Part shown: piece by piece, positions 27,244-38,206 of the stretch
Layout: every line of letters starts with the position of its first letter
How positions within the stretch are numbered: position 1 is the stretch's first letter
Made by a program: the position numbers and the translations under genes
The notes under the pieces: generated by a model
What the model was told of the DNA's origin: nothing
The model's database searches: none
The model's input: the letters and a program-made list of their open reading frames with translations, nothing else
From: Deinococcus budaensis
GTDB taxonomy: Bacteria > Deinococcota > Deinococci > Deinococcales > Deinococcaceae
NCBI RefSeq assembly: GCF_014201885.1
Contig: NZ_JACHFN010000006.1
Coordinates: forward strand, 124,001 to 188,000
Length of the DNA: 64,000 nucleotides
Reading direction: 5' to 3'

Positions 27244-27600
27244 TCAGCCCTCCAGTTCCGCCCGCTGCGCCCGCGTCAGGCCAGCGACGACCAGGGCGTA
27301 ACTGCCCTTCAGCAGCTCGCCCACCACCCTCTGCGGCACCGTCCCGTTCAGCGTCACCGTGACCCAGTGGCGTTTGTCGAGGTGGTATCCGGGCCGAACC
27401 CCCGGGTAGGCCGCCCGCAACGCCTCGCCGTCCCCGGGCCGCACCTTGAGCGAGAGCGTGGGCGGGTCCGCCGTGAGGTCGGTCAGGGCGTACATCTTGC
27501 CCGCCACCTTGAAGACCAGGGTGGTGGCGTCAAAAGGGAACGTCTCACGCGAGCCGGGCAGGAGCGCGCACGCCCTGCGCACGTCGGTAACCAGGCGCAT
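27244..27600 (-). CDS. MmcQ/YjbR-family protein
   Basis: 118 residues with FPFDATTLVFKVAGKMYALTDL, KVRPGDGEALRAAYPGVRPGYHLDKRHWVTV and a C-terminal helix, the CyaY-like DNA-binding fold of the YjbR group. Function is not established for the family. Start at ATG 27598-27600 rather than the upstream in-frame codon, because the fold begins here and CATTCT lies six bases before the ATG. Confidence 0.8.
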   Translation of the reverse strand: MRLVTDVRRACALLPGSRETFPFDATTLVFKVAGKMYALTDLTADPPTLSLKVRPGDGEALRAAYPGVRPGYHLDKRHWVTVTLNGTVPQRVVGELLKGSYALVVAGLTRAQRAELEG

Positions 27601-27632
27601 GCCCCGAGAATGCCGGGCTGCCCCTTCCCCGT

Positions 27633-27863
27633 TCAAGGGCCGCGGTCGGGGTCCCGGCCCTCCGCCTCCGCCAGGGCGCGGTTGGCCCCGGTCGCCGCAG
27701 CGCCCTGGCCGAGCAGGGTGCCCACCTCGGCGGCGCCGAGGCCCCCGGCAGAAGGCGGCGGGACCGGAGGGGCCGCGCGGCCGGCCAGATCGGCGGGCGC
27801 CGGAGACTGCCGGACCCGCAGGCTGGGGACGACGGGCAGGCCCGGACGGTCATCGGGGGTCAT
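27633..27863 (-). CDS. Hypothetical small Ala/Pro-rich protein
   Basis: 76 residues beginning MTPDDRPGLPVVPSLRVR, then Pro/Ala-rich sequence and a helical C-terminus (GAAEVGTLLGQGAAATGANRAL). No domain, signal peptide or TM segment. It lies 32 bp upstream of the YjbR-like gene on the same strand. It may be a genuine small gene or chance coding potential in GC-rich DNA. Confidence 0.35.
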   Translation of the reverse strand: MTPDDRPGLPVVPSLRVRQSPAPADLAGRAAPPVPPPSAGGLGAAEVGTLLGQGAAATGANRALAEAEGRDPDRGP

Positions 27864-28012
27864 GCTCCAGGATGGCGCCGGCGTGTCAGGGGCGCTCCAG
27901 GCCGCGCAGCTCCCCGGCCTCCCCCGACCGGCGGCGCTGCATGAGCGCTCGGCGCCCCGCCCATTCATCAAGTCCCGACCTGCGCCCATGACGCCGGGAG
28001 GCACACTGGGGC

Positions 28013-28279
28013 ATGACACAGGGACCCAAGGACAGCTCTTTAAAGGACACCTCGCCCCTCGGCAAGTCGGTCGAGGAGATCGAGGCCACCACCGAGAACC
28101 GGGTGAACTCCTCGACCCCCGGCGAGCAGCGCGCGGAGGGCGACGGCGCCGTTCAGGGCGTCGTCCCGGCCGTTCCGGTGGCGGCCACCGCCGGACTCGG
28201 CGTCGGGGGGGGCGCGGCGGTGGGCGCCGCCCTGATCACCGAGGACCTGGGCCAGGACGAGACGGGCCGCCAGGACTGA
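28013..28279 (+). CDS. Small hypothetical protein with Gly/Ala hydrophobic segment
   Basis: 88 residues: hydrophilic N-terminus (SSLKDTSPLGKSVEEIEATTENRVN), then AVQGVVPAVPVAATAGLGVGGGAAVGAAL and an acidic tail. The small-residue-rich stretch could be a membrane helix or a flexible segment. CACACT lies five bases before ATG 28013 (leaderless layout). Unrecognised. Confidence 0.6.
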   Translation: MTQGPKDSSLKDTSPLGKSVEEIEATTENRVNSSTPGEQRAEGDGAVQGVVPAVPVAATAGLGVGGGAAVGAALITEDLGQDETGRQD

Positions 28280-28352
28280 CTGGCCCCGCCCCGCCCCTTC
28301 CAGACGGGCACCGGCTGTGAGGTGCCCGCTGTTGTGCTGGGCTGGGGCCGCG

Positions 28353-29249
28353 CTAGCGGGCCGCCCCGAATTGCCCGGCGTGCTGCCGCACCCAGTCTTC
28401 CAGGGGGGTCTGGGGCACCGGAAGCTGGGCGAGGACCCCGGCCATGTCCACCACCATCGCGTCCAGTGGCGCGGCGGCCCCGGCGCGGTAGGCGGCGACG
28501 ATACCCGCCTCGGCTTCCGGCCCCATCACGCGGCCCATGATCGCCCCGAAGTCCTCGGGCGAGATCGCCTCGTAGCGGACCCGGCGGCCCAGCGCCCGGG
28601 AGAAGGCCCCGGCGATCTCTGCCCCGCGCAGCGCCTGCGGCCCGCCCAGGTCAAAGGCCTGCCCGGCGAGGTCAGGTCGGCCCAGCGCCGCGACCGCGAA
28701 GCGTCCCAGGTCCTGGGCGGCGATCCAGGAGGTCGGCCGCGCCTCTTCTACCGGATACGCCAGCACGTCCTCGGCCCGGAGGCGCGGCAAGACCCAGGGA
28801 CCCAGGAAATTTTCCATGTAGGCGGTGGGCCGCAGGATGATGTTCGGCACACCGCTCTCCCGCAGGGCGCGCTCCAGCTCGATGCGGTAGTCCAGCATGG
28901 GCAGGCCGGTCGGGCGCCTGGGCGTCTGCCCGCTGGTGTTCAGGACCAGCAGCTCGACTCCCGCCTCGCGGGCCGCCGTGACCGCGTTGTGGGCGTACTC
29001 CAGCGGGTTCCCGCCCCCCGAAAAGGGCAGCATCAGAAAGACCCGCCTGACCCCTTCGGTCGCCCGGCGCACGCTCCCGGGGTCGGCCAGGTCGCCCGCC
29101 ACCACCTCGGCGCCCGCCTCGGCCAGCGCGCGGTTTTTGTGCACGTCGCGCACCAGCGCCCGCACCCGGTAGCCCGCCTCCAGCAGCCCGCGCGCGACCG
29201 GCGCGCCCTGCGCCCCACCCGCACCGTAGGTCAACACCAGCTCGTTCAT
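28353..29249 (-). CDS. NmrA-like NAD(P)-binding protein
   Basis: 298 residues with an N-terminal Rossmann fold (LVLTYGAGGAQGAPVARGLLEAG, a GxxGxxG-type loop), DLADPGSVRRATEGVRRVFL and NIILRPTAYMENFLGP, typical of the NmrA/quinone-oxidoreductase-2 group of atypical short-chain dehydrogenases. These act as redox sensors or reductases. The catalytic Tyr-x3-Lys pair is not obvious. Confidence 0.85.
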   Translation of the reverse strand: MNELVLTYGAGGAQGAPVARGLLEAGYRVRALVRDVHKNRALAEAGAEVVAGDLADPGSVRRATEGVRRVFLMLPFSGGGNPLEYAHNAVTAAREAGVELLVLNTSGQTPRRPTGLPMLDYRIELERALRESGVPNIILRPTAYMENFLGPWVLPRLRAEDVLAYPVEEARPTSWIAAQDLGRFAVAALGRPDLAGQAFDLGGPQALRGAEIAGAFSRALGRRVRYEAISPEDFGAIMGRVMGPEAEAGIVAAYRAGAAAPLDAMVVDMAGVLAQLPVPQTPLEDWVRQHAGQFGAAR

Positions 29250-29369
29250 GAACGCCTCCCCCCTCCCCGCTCGCCGGGTCTGGACCGGCACGCTAACACC
29301 GGCACTTCCCCCGTGGAAGACGTTTCCAGGAAGTGCCCCCGTTTCCTTTTGGGAAGTGAGGCGGCGCCC

Positions 29370-30458
29370 TCAGCGGATCCCGAACGCGTAGACGGTGCGC
29401 GAGGTCAGGCGCTGGCCGGGGTCGAGAATCACGCTGGGAAAGTGCGGCTGGTTGGGCGAGTCCGGAAAGTGCTGGGGTTCCAGACACAGGGCCGAACGGT
29501 GGCCGTAGGCGGCGCCCCCCTTGCCCCGGACCGTGCCGTCCAGGAAATTGCCCGAGTACACCTGAAGTCCTGGCTCGGTGGTCAGCACCCGCAGTTCACG
29601 CCCGCTGACGGGGTCATGCAGCGTCGCGGCGGGTTTCAGTTCAGTTCCTCCGCGCAGGACGAAGTTGTGGTCGTACCCCCCGGCAACACGCAATTGCTCG
29701 TCGTCGGCCCCGATCTGCTCGCCGACCCGGCGCGGCAGGCGGAAATCGAAGGGCGTGCCCGCGACCTCCTGGAAGGCCCCGGTGGGAATCAGCGAGGCGC
29801 CCACCGGCGTGATCTGGTCCGCGAAGACGGTCAACTCGTGGTCGAGGATGGTGCGGCGGGGGTCCCCGGTCAGGTTCCAGTACGAGTGGTGGGTCAGGTT
29901 GACCGGCGTGGGCGCGTCCGTGAGGGCCTGGTAATCGATCTGGAGTGCCCGCTGGGCGGTCAGCGTGTAGGTGACCTGCACCGCCAGCGTGCCGGGATAC
30001 CCCTCCTCGCCGTCGGGGCTGAAGCGCGTGAACTCGGCGGCGGGACCGTCCGGCCCCACGAAGACCCGGCTGGCCCACACCCGCTGATCGAAGCCGCGCT
30101 CGCCGCCGTGCAGCGCGTTGGGACCGTTGTTCTGCGCGAGCGCGTAGCTGCGGCCGCGCAGGCTGAAGCGCCCATGCGCGATGCGGTTGGCACAGCGCCC
30201 CACCGTCGCCCCGAAGTACGGCGAGCGGGCGCGGTCGGTGTAGGGTTCCAGGGTGTCGTGGCCCAGCACCACATCCTCCAGCCTGCCCTCACGGTCAGGG
30301 GCCAGCAGGCGCACCAGCACCGCCCCGTAGCTGCTCAGCTCGGCGCGCAGGCCGCCGGGCAGGCTCAGGGTGCACCGCTGCACATCCTCTCCCTCCGGCG
30401 CCCTTCCCCAGAACTGTTGCGTGGCCGTTCCCGCCCCCTCGCGCTCGTGTCCGCTCAT
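29370..30458 (-). CDS. galM: Aldose 1-epimerase (galactose mutarotase)
   Basis: Interconverts alpha and beta anomers of aldoses. 362 residues; YFGATVGRCANRIAHGRF, the substrate loop NNGPNALHGGERGFDQRVW, catalytic His in LTHHSYWNLTG and catalytic Glu in CLEPQHFPDSPNQP. Starts at ATG 30456-30458. No other sugar gene is close by. It lies about 120 bp upstream of the NmrA-like gene on the same strand. Confidence 0.94.
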   Translation of the reverse strand: MSGHEREGAGTATQQFWGRAPEGEDVQRCTLSLPGGLRAELSSYGAVLVRLLAPDREGRLEDVVLGHDTLEPYTDRARSPYFGATVGRCANRIAHGRFSLRGRSYALAQNNGPNALHGGERGFDQRVWASRVFVGPDGPAAEFTRFSPDGEEGYPGTLAVQVTYTLTAQRALQIDYQALTDAPTPVNLTHHSYWNLTGDPRRTILDHELTVFADQITPVGASLIPTGAFQEVAGTPFDFRLPRRVGEQIGADDEQLRVAGGYDHNFVLRGGTELKPAATLHDPVSGRELRVLTTEPGLQVYSGNFLDGTVRGKGGAAYGHRSALCLEPQHFPDSPNQPHFPSVILDPGQRLTSRTVYAFGIR

Positions 30459-30781
30459 ACCCGAGTCTCCCACGCCCCAGGGCCGGGTCGTCCGCGCCGG
30501 CAATAGGAGAGCGCCAGGGAGGAAGCTGTGGCGCCGGGCAGCCACTTCACCCCGCGCCTCCCGACCACCGCCCTTGTGCCCTGGGAGGGAGCCTTAACGT
30601 GGACGCAGCGGGGCGGCTGGAAGCATAGAAGCGCGAGCGGGCGCAGGGGCGGGCGGAGGGGTCGCGGCTGGTGGGCCGGTCCCAGGACCAGCCGCCCTGG
30701 GCCGCGGCGCTCCAGCCTCAGTGTCGGGGCCTCAGGGTCGGCGGGGCGCCTTGGTCGGGGGGGGGCCGTCCAACCTGAAAA
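30459..30781. other. Intergenic stretch with no gene seen
   Basis: About 320 bp between galM and the tRNA-Thr terminator. Open frames on both strands lack ribosome sites and domains; one that runs into the tRNA (ending in a PEVGFEPTT-like string) is a known type of tRNA-overlap artefact. Confidence 0.4.
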
Positions 30782-30805
30782 CAAAAAATCCCGCGCTGGG
30801 CGGGA
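30782..30805 (-). terminator. Rho-independent terminator of tRNA-Thr
   Basis: Minus-strand stem TCCCGC/GCGGGA (30800-30805 with 30789-30794) followed by six T residues. Confidence 0.75.
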
Positions 30806-30813
30806 CTTCTCTC

Positions 30814-30888
<75 letters not shown>

Positions 30889-30928
30889 AATGTCTGGCGG
30901 GGGTGCAGGCAAAAATGCTGCACGCACA

Positions 30929-30958
30929 AGGGTAGACGATGGGGCGCTCGGTTGTCAA
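30929..30958 (-). promoter_or_regulatory. Promoter of tRNA-Thr
   Basis: Minus-strand -35 TTGACA (30958-30953), 18-nt spacer, -10 TACCCT (30934-30929). It lies 40 bp upstream of the tRNA. Confidence 0.65.
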
Positions 30959-31031
30959 ACCGGCCTTCGCGCGCCTCCCACGCCGGACACCCCGGCCTCT
31001 CCAGACCGCGCTGGACAGGGAAGGCGCCAGC

Positions 31032-32726
<1,695 letters not shown>

Positions 32727-32809
32727 GGGGGTAGGGTACGCCGGGGGCCTCGGCGCGGGCGTTGGGGAATTCTCCATCCGGGTCGGGCACCCCCCCTCCG
32801 GCGGCAGGC

Positions 32810-34852
32810 TCAGCGCTCGAACTTGCGGGTAAAGTTGTCCTGCTTGAGGTACACGAACCGGGGGGTGAGGGGCGGCAGGTTCTCGGCGCGCCGGAACGCT
32901 TCCTCGAAGGCCCAGTCGCGCCGGGGAGGCTGGTAGCGGTTCTCGCCCAGCACGAACTGCCCGAAGGCGTGCCGGGGCTGGGCCAGGCTGACCAGCGACC
33001 CGCTGTAGCTGTAGGTCACGGCACCGTGGGGGTAGGTCTGGTTGCCGTCGTTGCTGCCCCAGTCCTCGTGAAAGCGCATCATGTTGTGCACGCCGCCGCT
33101 TTGCGGCCCCAGGTCCAGGGTGCCCTCGCCCGCCGCGCCCCCCGAAGTCGTCGTGTTGGCAAGGATGGCGGCCCGGACAGTCGTCGCGGCGGCGGGACGG
33201 CAAAACAGCGGGACCTGAGATTTGGCGTCGTTCGTGCCTGGAATCGTCTCGGCTTTGGCGGCGTCGCTGTAGGCGTACCAGATCTCCCCCTGGGCCAGGA
33301 GGCTTCCCGCGCTGTTGCTGAGCAGCGCCCGGTTCATGGCGAAGGTCGAGTTGCCGAAACGGGCGCGGCACAGGGTCGGCTTGTCCCAGTTCTCGGACAG
33401 GACGTTCACGGTGTCGGCCATCACTGCCGCAGGAATCCATCCCGCAGCGGCGTCGGCCCCCGCGTTGTAGTTCCCCTGGAGAAAGACCGCCTGATCCGAG
33501 ACCACCGTAAGGCCCAGCGGCCGGGGGTGCGCGGCGTTGTTCGAGCGCAGCAGCGCCCCGCCCCGCAGGCGCACGGCGTAGTGGTTGGCCCCCTCGCGGG
33601 CGATGCCCCCGGCGCCGTCGTCCACCGTGGTGTAGACCACCAGCCCGCCGTCGGTGCGGTTCGCCAGGCCGCCTTCCAGGCCCAGCACCGCCGCGTTGGC
33701 GGCCGAGCCGATGCAGGTCAGCAGGGCGCGCATGTCGAGGTCCAGGGTGCGGCGGGTGGCGCGGGTGGGGTCGGCCGCCCCGTTGCGGTCCCGGCCGTTG
33801 GTGGGCGCTTCCCAGTACTGCGCCTCGCGGTTGTCGCGCAGGGTCTGTGAGGTCGCGGTCGCGGCGGCGCACCCACTGCCGGTCAGGGTCAGCGGGAGGC
33901 GGCTGGCGTTCACGAACTGCGGCGCCCAGGTCGCGCCGGTCCTTTTCAGCACGATGCGCACGTCCGCGCGGTCCCAGTACAGGGCGCCCGGCTCGGGAGC
34001 GAACAGTTCCGGCCCGGGCAGCGACACCTTCTCGACCTTTTTCAGGCGGCCCCGGGTCGCGGTGAGGTCGGCGGGCGTCACCGCGCGGCGTCCGCCCCCG
34101 GCGCAGTTGAGCTGGTGGGTGTCGCCACTGTCGCTGCTGCGGTTGATTCGCACGTTGCCGCCCGTGCAGCCGTTCTCGTGCTTGACCCCCCGGTAGAGCG
34201 TCCCGGCGGCGGTCGTCTGGCCGCGCAGCTGGAGGGTCGCCCCGGTTCCGGCGTCCAGAAAGAGGTTGCCGTTGGTGTGCACCGGCCCGCTGAGGTCGAG
34301 GTTGGCGGTGTTGGTGAATTCCAGATCCTTGTCGAAAAAGACCGCGAACTGAAACAGCGGCACCAGGCGGCTGCGAAAGGTCAGCTCGGTGATCGCCTCG
34401 GGGTTGCCGCTGGCGCCCAGCGCCTCACCGCGCACGGTAAAGGGCGTCTCCTCGGCGCTGAGATTCTCGAAATCCTCGCCCGGCGGGATGGTGAGGGGCG
34501 TGGGGCTGCCCTGCACGACGTAGCTGGTGACGCGGCGCCCGGCGACCTGCGAGGTCACGCAGCCCAGGTCGCCGCTGCCCCGGTTGCCCGCCAGGCAGGC
34601 GTCCGCCTCGGCTGGCGAGGTGCCGCCGGGCACCTGAAAGCCCTTGAAGGTCAGGCGAATCCGCTCGGCGCGCACGTTGAGCGCCGCCTCGGCCGCGTAG
34701 AACCCGGCGCTGCCGCTGGCGCTGCTGGCGGCGGTGCGGCTGTTGTTCACCGTGACGACGGAATAGGTGGTCAGGATGATGATCAAGATGGCGGCCAGAC
34801 TCAGCGCGGCCACCAGCGCGAAGCCCTGCGTTCGGTGCGATTCTTTCCTCAT
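32810..34852 (-). CDS. PilX-like pilus assembly protein (large)
   Basis: 680 residues. N-terminus QGFALVAALSLAAILIIILTTYSVV is a class III-like prepilin or PilX N-terminal helix, followed by GFYAAEAALNVRAERIRLTF, typical of PilX. The remaining 600 residues are exported, with beta-rich sequence and several Cys (GCVTSQVAG, ENGCTGGNVRI). It is much larger than the usual PilX (about 200 aa). It is the last of four pseudopilin-type genes; only three bases separate it from the pilW-like gene. Confidence 0.78.
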   Translation of the reverse strand: MRKESHRTQGFALVAALSLAAILIIILTTYSVVTVNNSRTAASSASGSAGFYAAEAALNVRAERIRLTFKGFQVPGGTSPAEADACLAGNRGSGDLGCVTSQVAGRRVTSYVVQGSPTPLTIPPGEDFENLSAEETPFTVRGEALGASGNPEAITELTFRSRLVPLFQFAVFFDKDLEFTNTANLDLSGPVHTNGNLFLDAGTGATLQLRGQTTAAGTLYRGVKHENGCTGGNVRINRSSDSGDTHQLNCAGGGRRAVTPADLTATRGRLKKVEKVSLPGPELFAPEPGALYWDRADVRIVLKRTGATWAPQFVNASRLPLTLTGSGCAAATATSQTLRDNREAQYWEAPTNGRDRNGAADPTRATRRTLDLDMRALLTCIGSAANAAVLGLEGGLANRTDGGLVVYTTVDDGAGGIAREGANHYAVRLRGGALLRSNNAAHPRPLGLTVVSDQAVFLQGNYNAGADAAAGWIPAAVMADTVNVLSENWDKPTLCRARFGNSTFAMNRALLSNSAGSLLAQGEIWYAYSDAAKAETIPGTNDAKSQVPLFCRPAAATTVRAAILANTTTSGGAAGEGTLDLGPQSGGVHNMMRFHEDWGSNDGNQTYPHGAVTYSYSGSLVSLAQPRHAFGQFVLGENRYQPPRRDWAFEEAFRRAENLPPLTPRFVYLKQDNFTRKFER

Positions 34853-34855
34853 TGC

Positions 34856-35878
34856 TCAGTTCCCCCGCGAGGACTCGACGTTGCGGGGAAAGACCCGCGC
34901 CGTGAAGGTCCGGACGTTCTGGCGACCCTGGCCGCCGCTCCCCGCTTTCAGGGTCAGCTCCAGCTGCTCGATGCGGGTCCAGGGGCCGGTCAGGCTCATG
35001 CTGCTCACCGTCTGGGCCGGGTCAACCAGGGTGGCCGTTACCGTGAACGCCTGAATGTCGTAGGCGACGGCCTGCGCCTCGGCGTCGGTCTGTCCGGCCA
35101 GCGCCAGGCGCAGGGTGCCCTGGGCATCCAGAAAGTAGCGCCGCTCGTCGATCAGCATCAGCATGGTGGTGTCCTTGGGCGTGAAGCGGGCGTCGGCCGC
35201 CGCGCGCAACCGCACCGCGACCTGCTTGTACTTCCTGCCTTTCACCGTCTCCTCGGTGGGCGGCTCGACCGACTCCACCACGACGCTGTGAATCTCGCGG
35301 CTGCTTGCCGCGCTGCACTCCTCACAGTACAGCAGCCCCCTCTGGGCGGCCCCACTCTGTTCGGCAAAGTACCCGTCCCAGCGCTCGGCGTTGACGTCGC
35401 TCGCGGCGCAGGCCGGGGTGGGGTCCTTGCCCTTGCCCCTCTCGGGTCCGGCCACCTGAATCTCTGCCCTGTTGGCGGGCCGCCCGCAGACCGGCAGGCG
35501 CTGCACCTGCACCTCGGCGGGGATGTTGCGGCGGATGGTCAGGTACCCCCGCCCCGGCGCGAGGCTGCCGAACTCGATGCCCGAAACCTCCAGGTTCGGC
35601 CCCGTGACCGTCATGTTCTCCCCGGCCTGCCGGGCGTCGTTGACCAGCAGGTCCAGGGCGGTCTGCCCGTTTTGCAGGGCCATCACCCGGCCGGTATCGC
35701 TCTCGACCAGGCGGCTGCTGCCCGCGAACAGCTGCGCGGCGACGGTGATCACCACCACCGCCAGGGCCAGGGTCACCAGCAGCTCGACCAGGGTCAGGCC
35801 GTGCTGGCGGCGGGTGCGCCGGGACTGGGTGCGCTGGGACTGGGTGCCCGGGGCCGGGGTGCGGCGCGTCTCGTTCAT
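34856..35878 (-). CDS. PilW-like minor prepilin
   Basis: 340 residues with the type IV prepilin signature HGLTLVELLVTLALAVVVITVAAQ (cleavage after Gly27, Glu at mature position 5), then a PilW-like body (GRVMALQNGQTALDLLVNDARQAGENM). The leader of about 27 residues is long but in range. It overlaps the pilV-like gene by 4 nt. Confidence 0.85.
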   Translation of the reverse strand: MNETRRTPAPGTQSQRTQSRRTRRQHGLTLVELLVTLALAVVVITVAAQLFAGSSRLVESDTGRVMALQNGQTALDLLVNDARQAGENMTVTGPNLEVSGIEFGSLAPGRGYLTIRRNIPAEVQVQRLPVCGRPANRAEIQVAGPERGKGKDPTPACAASDVNAERWDGYFAEQSGAAQRGLLYCEECSAASSREIHSVVVESVEPPTEETVKGRKYKQVAVRLRAAADARFTPKDTTMLMLIDERRYFLDAQGTLRLALAGQTDAEAQAVAYDIQAFTVTATLVDPAQTVSSMSLTGPWTRIEQLELTLKAGSGGQGRQNVRTFTARVFPRNVESSRGN

Positions 35879-36351
35879 GGGGTCACCTTCCCGAAGGCCG
35901 TGTAGTAGGTCTCGGCGCGGTGCAGCTCGCGGCCGTCCAGCCCCACGCTCAGGCGGATAAACACGGCGCTTTCGCTGCACTGCATCTCGGGTGGCCGGTC
36001 GGCGGGGCAAAAGGTCGTCTGGACCCGGTAGCTGCGGCCCGCGCGCACCACGTCCCGGGCCTCGGCGCCCTGGGCCGCCAGCTGGCCGTAGCTCCCGACC
36101 TGGCGGTAGCCTTCCAGCACCTCCTCGCTGACCCGGATGGCCTCGGCGCGCTCGACCACCCGGGTGTTGACGCGGGTGTTGGAAATCAGGGCGGTCAGTA
36201 CGCTGCTCATCACGACCGTGAGGACCATCAGGGCCACCAGCACCTCGACCAGGGTCAGGCCCGCCTGGTGGGGGGCCGGGCCGGGAAGGCGCCTCCCAGC
36301 TGCCGGAGCTGGGCGCGGCCCCGCCTCACGCCGCCTGGGTTCACTCCACAC
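35875..36351 (-). CDS. PilV-like minor prepilin
   Basis: 158 residues from GTG 36351, with the prepilin motif QAGLTLVEVLVALMVLTVVMSS and a PilV-like body (NTRVVERAEAIRVSEEVLEGYRQ). The first 30 residues are Pro/Arg-rich. Start is uncertain. It overlaps both neighbours (11 nt with the fimT-like gene, 4 nt with the pilW-like gene), so the four genes form one operon. Confidence 0.82.
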   Translation of the reverse strand: MWSEPRRREAGPRPAPAAGRRLPGPAPHQAGLTLVEVLVALMVLTVVMSSVLTALISNTRVNTRVVERAEAIRVSEEVLEGYRQVGSYGQLAAQGAEARDVVRAGRSYRVQTTFCPADRPPEMQCSESAVFIRLSVGLDGRELHRAETYYTAFGKVTP

Positions 36352-36952
36352 GGGTTCTCACCGCCCCGTTCAGCGCGACTTCGAGGCGGTACGTCCGCTT
36401 GTGGTCCCGCAGGGTCAGGAAACGGGCCGCGCCGTCACCGCCGCCAGGTTCGGCCAGGCCCCGGGGACCGAAACAGACCACCAGGCGCGTGTCCCCCGGC
36501 ACCGTCGGGTCCGGGGGTAGCGGCCCGGCGGCAGCCAGCGTGACCTGGTTGCTGGGCGGCGGCAGCGTCACCCCGCCCAGGCGGGTCCAGCGGCTCTGGT
36601 CGGTCTCGCTGCACCGCAGCGCCGACTGCAAGACCAGCTCCTGGCCGGCGGTCAGCACCAGTCGCCGCGCCTGGGTGTTCGACATGGCCTGGCTGCGCAG
36701 GGTGAGCAGGTGGGCATGGACCGTGCGGGCGGCGTCGCGCGCGGGGGTCCGGGCCGCGAGGTAACTCCAGACCCCCAGCGCCGCGATGATCCCCAGGATG
36801 GCCAGCACGACCAGCACCTCCAGCAGGGTGAATCCGGCCTGCCGGGGCGGGACGGGACCAGCAGCGCCGCGGGTGCGCGGGCGGCCAGCGGCGGACCGGG
36901 AACAGGGCGGCGGGGCGCCGGGCGACAGCGGAGAAAAACGGGGAGGCAGCAA
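36341..36952 (-). CDS. FimT/GspH-like minor prepilin
   Basis: About 203 residues if started at TTG 36952. Prepilin motif QAGFTLLEVLVVLAILGIIAALGVWSY, then HAHLLTLRSQAMSNTQ and a GspH-like beta-rich body. FimT proteins of this type can bind DNA during natural transformation. No ATG or ribosome site is convincing upstream, so the N-terminus is unsettled. First gene of the minor-pilin operon. Confidence 0.8.
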   Translation of the reverse strand: MLPPRFSPLSPGAPPPCSRSAAGRPRTRGAAGPVPPRQAGFTLLEVLVVLAILGIIAALGVWSYLAARTPARDAARTVHAHLLTLRSQAMSNTQARRLVLTAGQELVLQSALRCSETDQSRWTRLGGVTLPPPSNQVTLAAAGPLPPDPTVPGDTRLVVCFGPRGLAEPGGGDGAARFLTLRDHKRTYRLEVALNGAVRTRVE

Positions 36953-37213
36953 GGAGGCACCGTCCTGGACAAGAGAGAACCAGCGCGAGCTGGCAGCGTG
37001 AGCAACCCCTCCTCAGCACTGGCAGCGGTCCAACGCTGCGGAGAACGCTTCAGCCAAGCACACCGGGTCTTACTGTGGTCTTTCTCACACCGTCAGCCGG
37101 GGGTCAGCCTGCCCTCCGTGGACCGCCCTAAAGACTTCTTCACGCCGCTGTGGCCGCCCCCTCGCAAAGCTGGTCCAGACTGCCTCCATCCCCACCCCAG
37201 GAGGTGCCTGCCC

Positions 37214-37426
37214 ATGACCGGACCCTACGACCGTCCGCCCGCGCCCGCCACCGAGCCGACCGACACGCCCGCTCCCATTCCCGAGCGGATGCCCGGCGGC
37301 AGCGACAGCGGCCCCATGATGGACCCGCCGGTCAATCCTGACCTCCCCGGAATGCCGGACCCCGACCCCACCAGCAACCCCGACACGCCGGGCCTGCCCA
37401 GCCCCACGCCGATGCCCGCGATGTAG
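37214..37426 (+). CDS. Small Pro-rich hydrophilic protein
   Basis: 70 residues, about a third Pro, with Asp/Gly/Met repeats ([19 protein letters not shown]). Intrinsically disordered by composition. AGGAGGT lies eight bases before ATG 37214 and a hairpin follows the stop, so it looks like a real, well-translated gene. No family recognised. Confidence 0.6.
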   Translation: MTGPYDRPPAPATEPTDTPAPIPERMPGGSDSGPMMDPPVNPDLPGMPDPDPTSNPDTPGLPSPTPMPAM

Positions 37427-37445
37427 AACCGGGCCTCGCTGCTCA

Positions 37446-37470
37446 CCGCCGACCTGTGACCGGTCGGCGG
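37446..37470. terminator. Hairpin after the Pro-rich gene
   Basis: Nine-bp perfect stem CCGCCGACC/GGTCGGCGG (37446-37454 with 37462-37470) and a 7-nt loop, between convergent genes. Confidence 0.6.
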
Positions 37471-37482
37471 CTCTCTTGAACA

Positions 37483-38196
37483 TCAGAGGGTGGTCAGGGT
37501 CGCCCCGTGTTCCTTCAACCACGCGCGCCACCTCGCATGGTCCGGCATTATTCGGCCGACCTGCGCCCAGTAGCGCGGCGAGTGGTTGAATTCCAGCAGG
37601 TGCGCGGCCTCGTGCAGGGCGACGTAGGCGGCCACCTCGCGCGGCGCGCGGACCAGCGCCCAGTGCAGCCGGATGTCGCCGGACGCCGTGCAGCTGCCCC
37701 AGCGGGTCCGGGCGCGGCTGAGGCCCACCCGCCCCAGGCGGCCCCGGGCGCCCAGCGCGTCGGCGTACCGCTCAGCCAGGGCGCGCAGTTCGGGCAGGGC
37801 TGCCGCCCGGTACCAGCGCTCCACCTGCGCGGTCAGGGTGGCGGGGTCACCCGGCGGGACGTGCAGGTCGTCGCCCAGGCGCCGGGGGGCGCGCAGGCCG
37901 GGGGTCAGGCGCAGGGTGAGGGTCTCGCCCAAGAAGGGCAGGGCCGCCCCGTCCGCCAGCTCGGAGGCCGGGCGCTCCCTGGCCGCGAACGCCTGAAGGT
38001 GGCGCTCGGCCCAGGCCCGCTTGGCGTCCAGAAAGTCGGCCAGCAGCGCCTCGGGCACGCGGGCGGGCGCGTGCAGGATCACCGCGCCGGGCTGCACCTG
38101 GAGCGCCACCGTGCGGCGGCGGGCGCTGCGCCGCAGCTCCACGGGAACGCCCCCGACTGTCCACGGGGGAACAGGGCGGGGGCGCGTCGGGGACAT
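37483..38196 (-). CDS. YgjP-like zinc metallopeptidase (DUF45)
   Basis: 237 residues with RARTRWGSCTASGDIRLHWALV and the zinc site HEAAH (195-199) plus His205 in EFNHSPRYW. This is the SprT/WLM-related YgjP group, often near type I restriction genes in other bacteria but not here. The role is unknown. A perfect TATAAT lies nine bases upstream of ATG 38196. Confidence 0.9.
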   Translation of the reverse strand: MSPTRPRPVPPWTVGGVPVELRRSARRRTVALQVQPGAVILHAPARVPEALLADFLDAKRAWAERHLQAFAARERPASELADGAALPFLGETLTLRLTPGLRAPRRLGDDLHVPPGDPATLTAQVERWYRAAALPELRALAERYADALGARGRLGRVGLSRARTRWGSCTASGDIRLHWALVRAPREVAAYVALHEAAHLLEFNHSPRYWAQVGRIMPDHARWRAWLKEHGATLTTL

Positions 38197-38206
38197 CGGG
38201 ACAGGA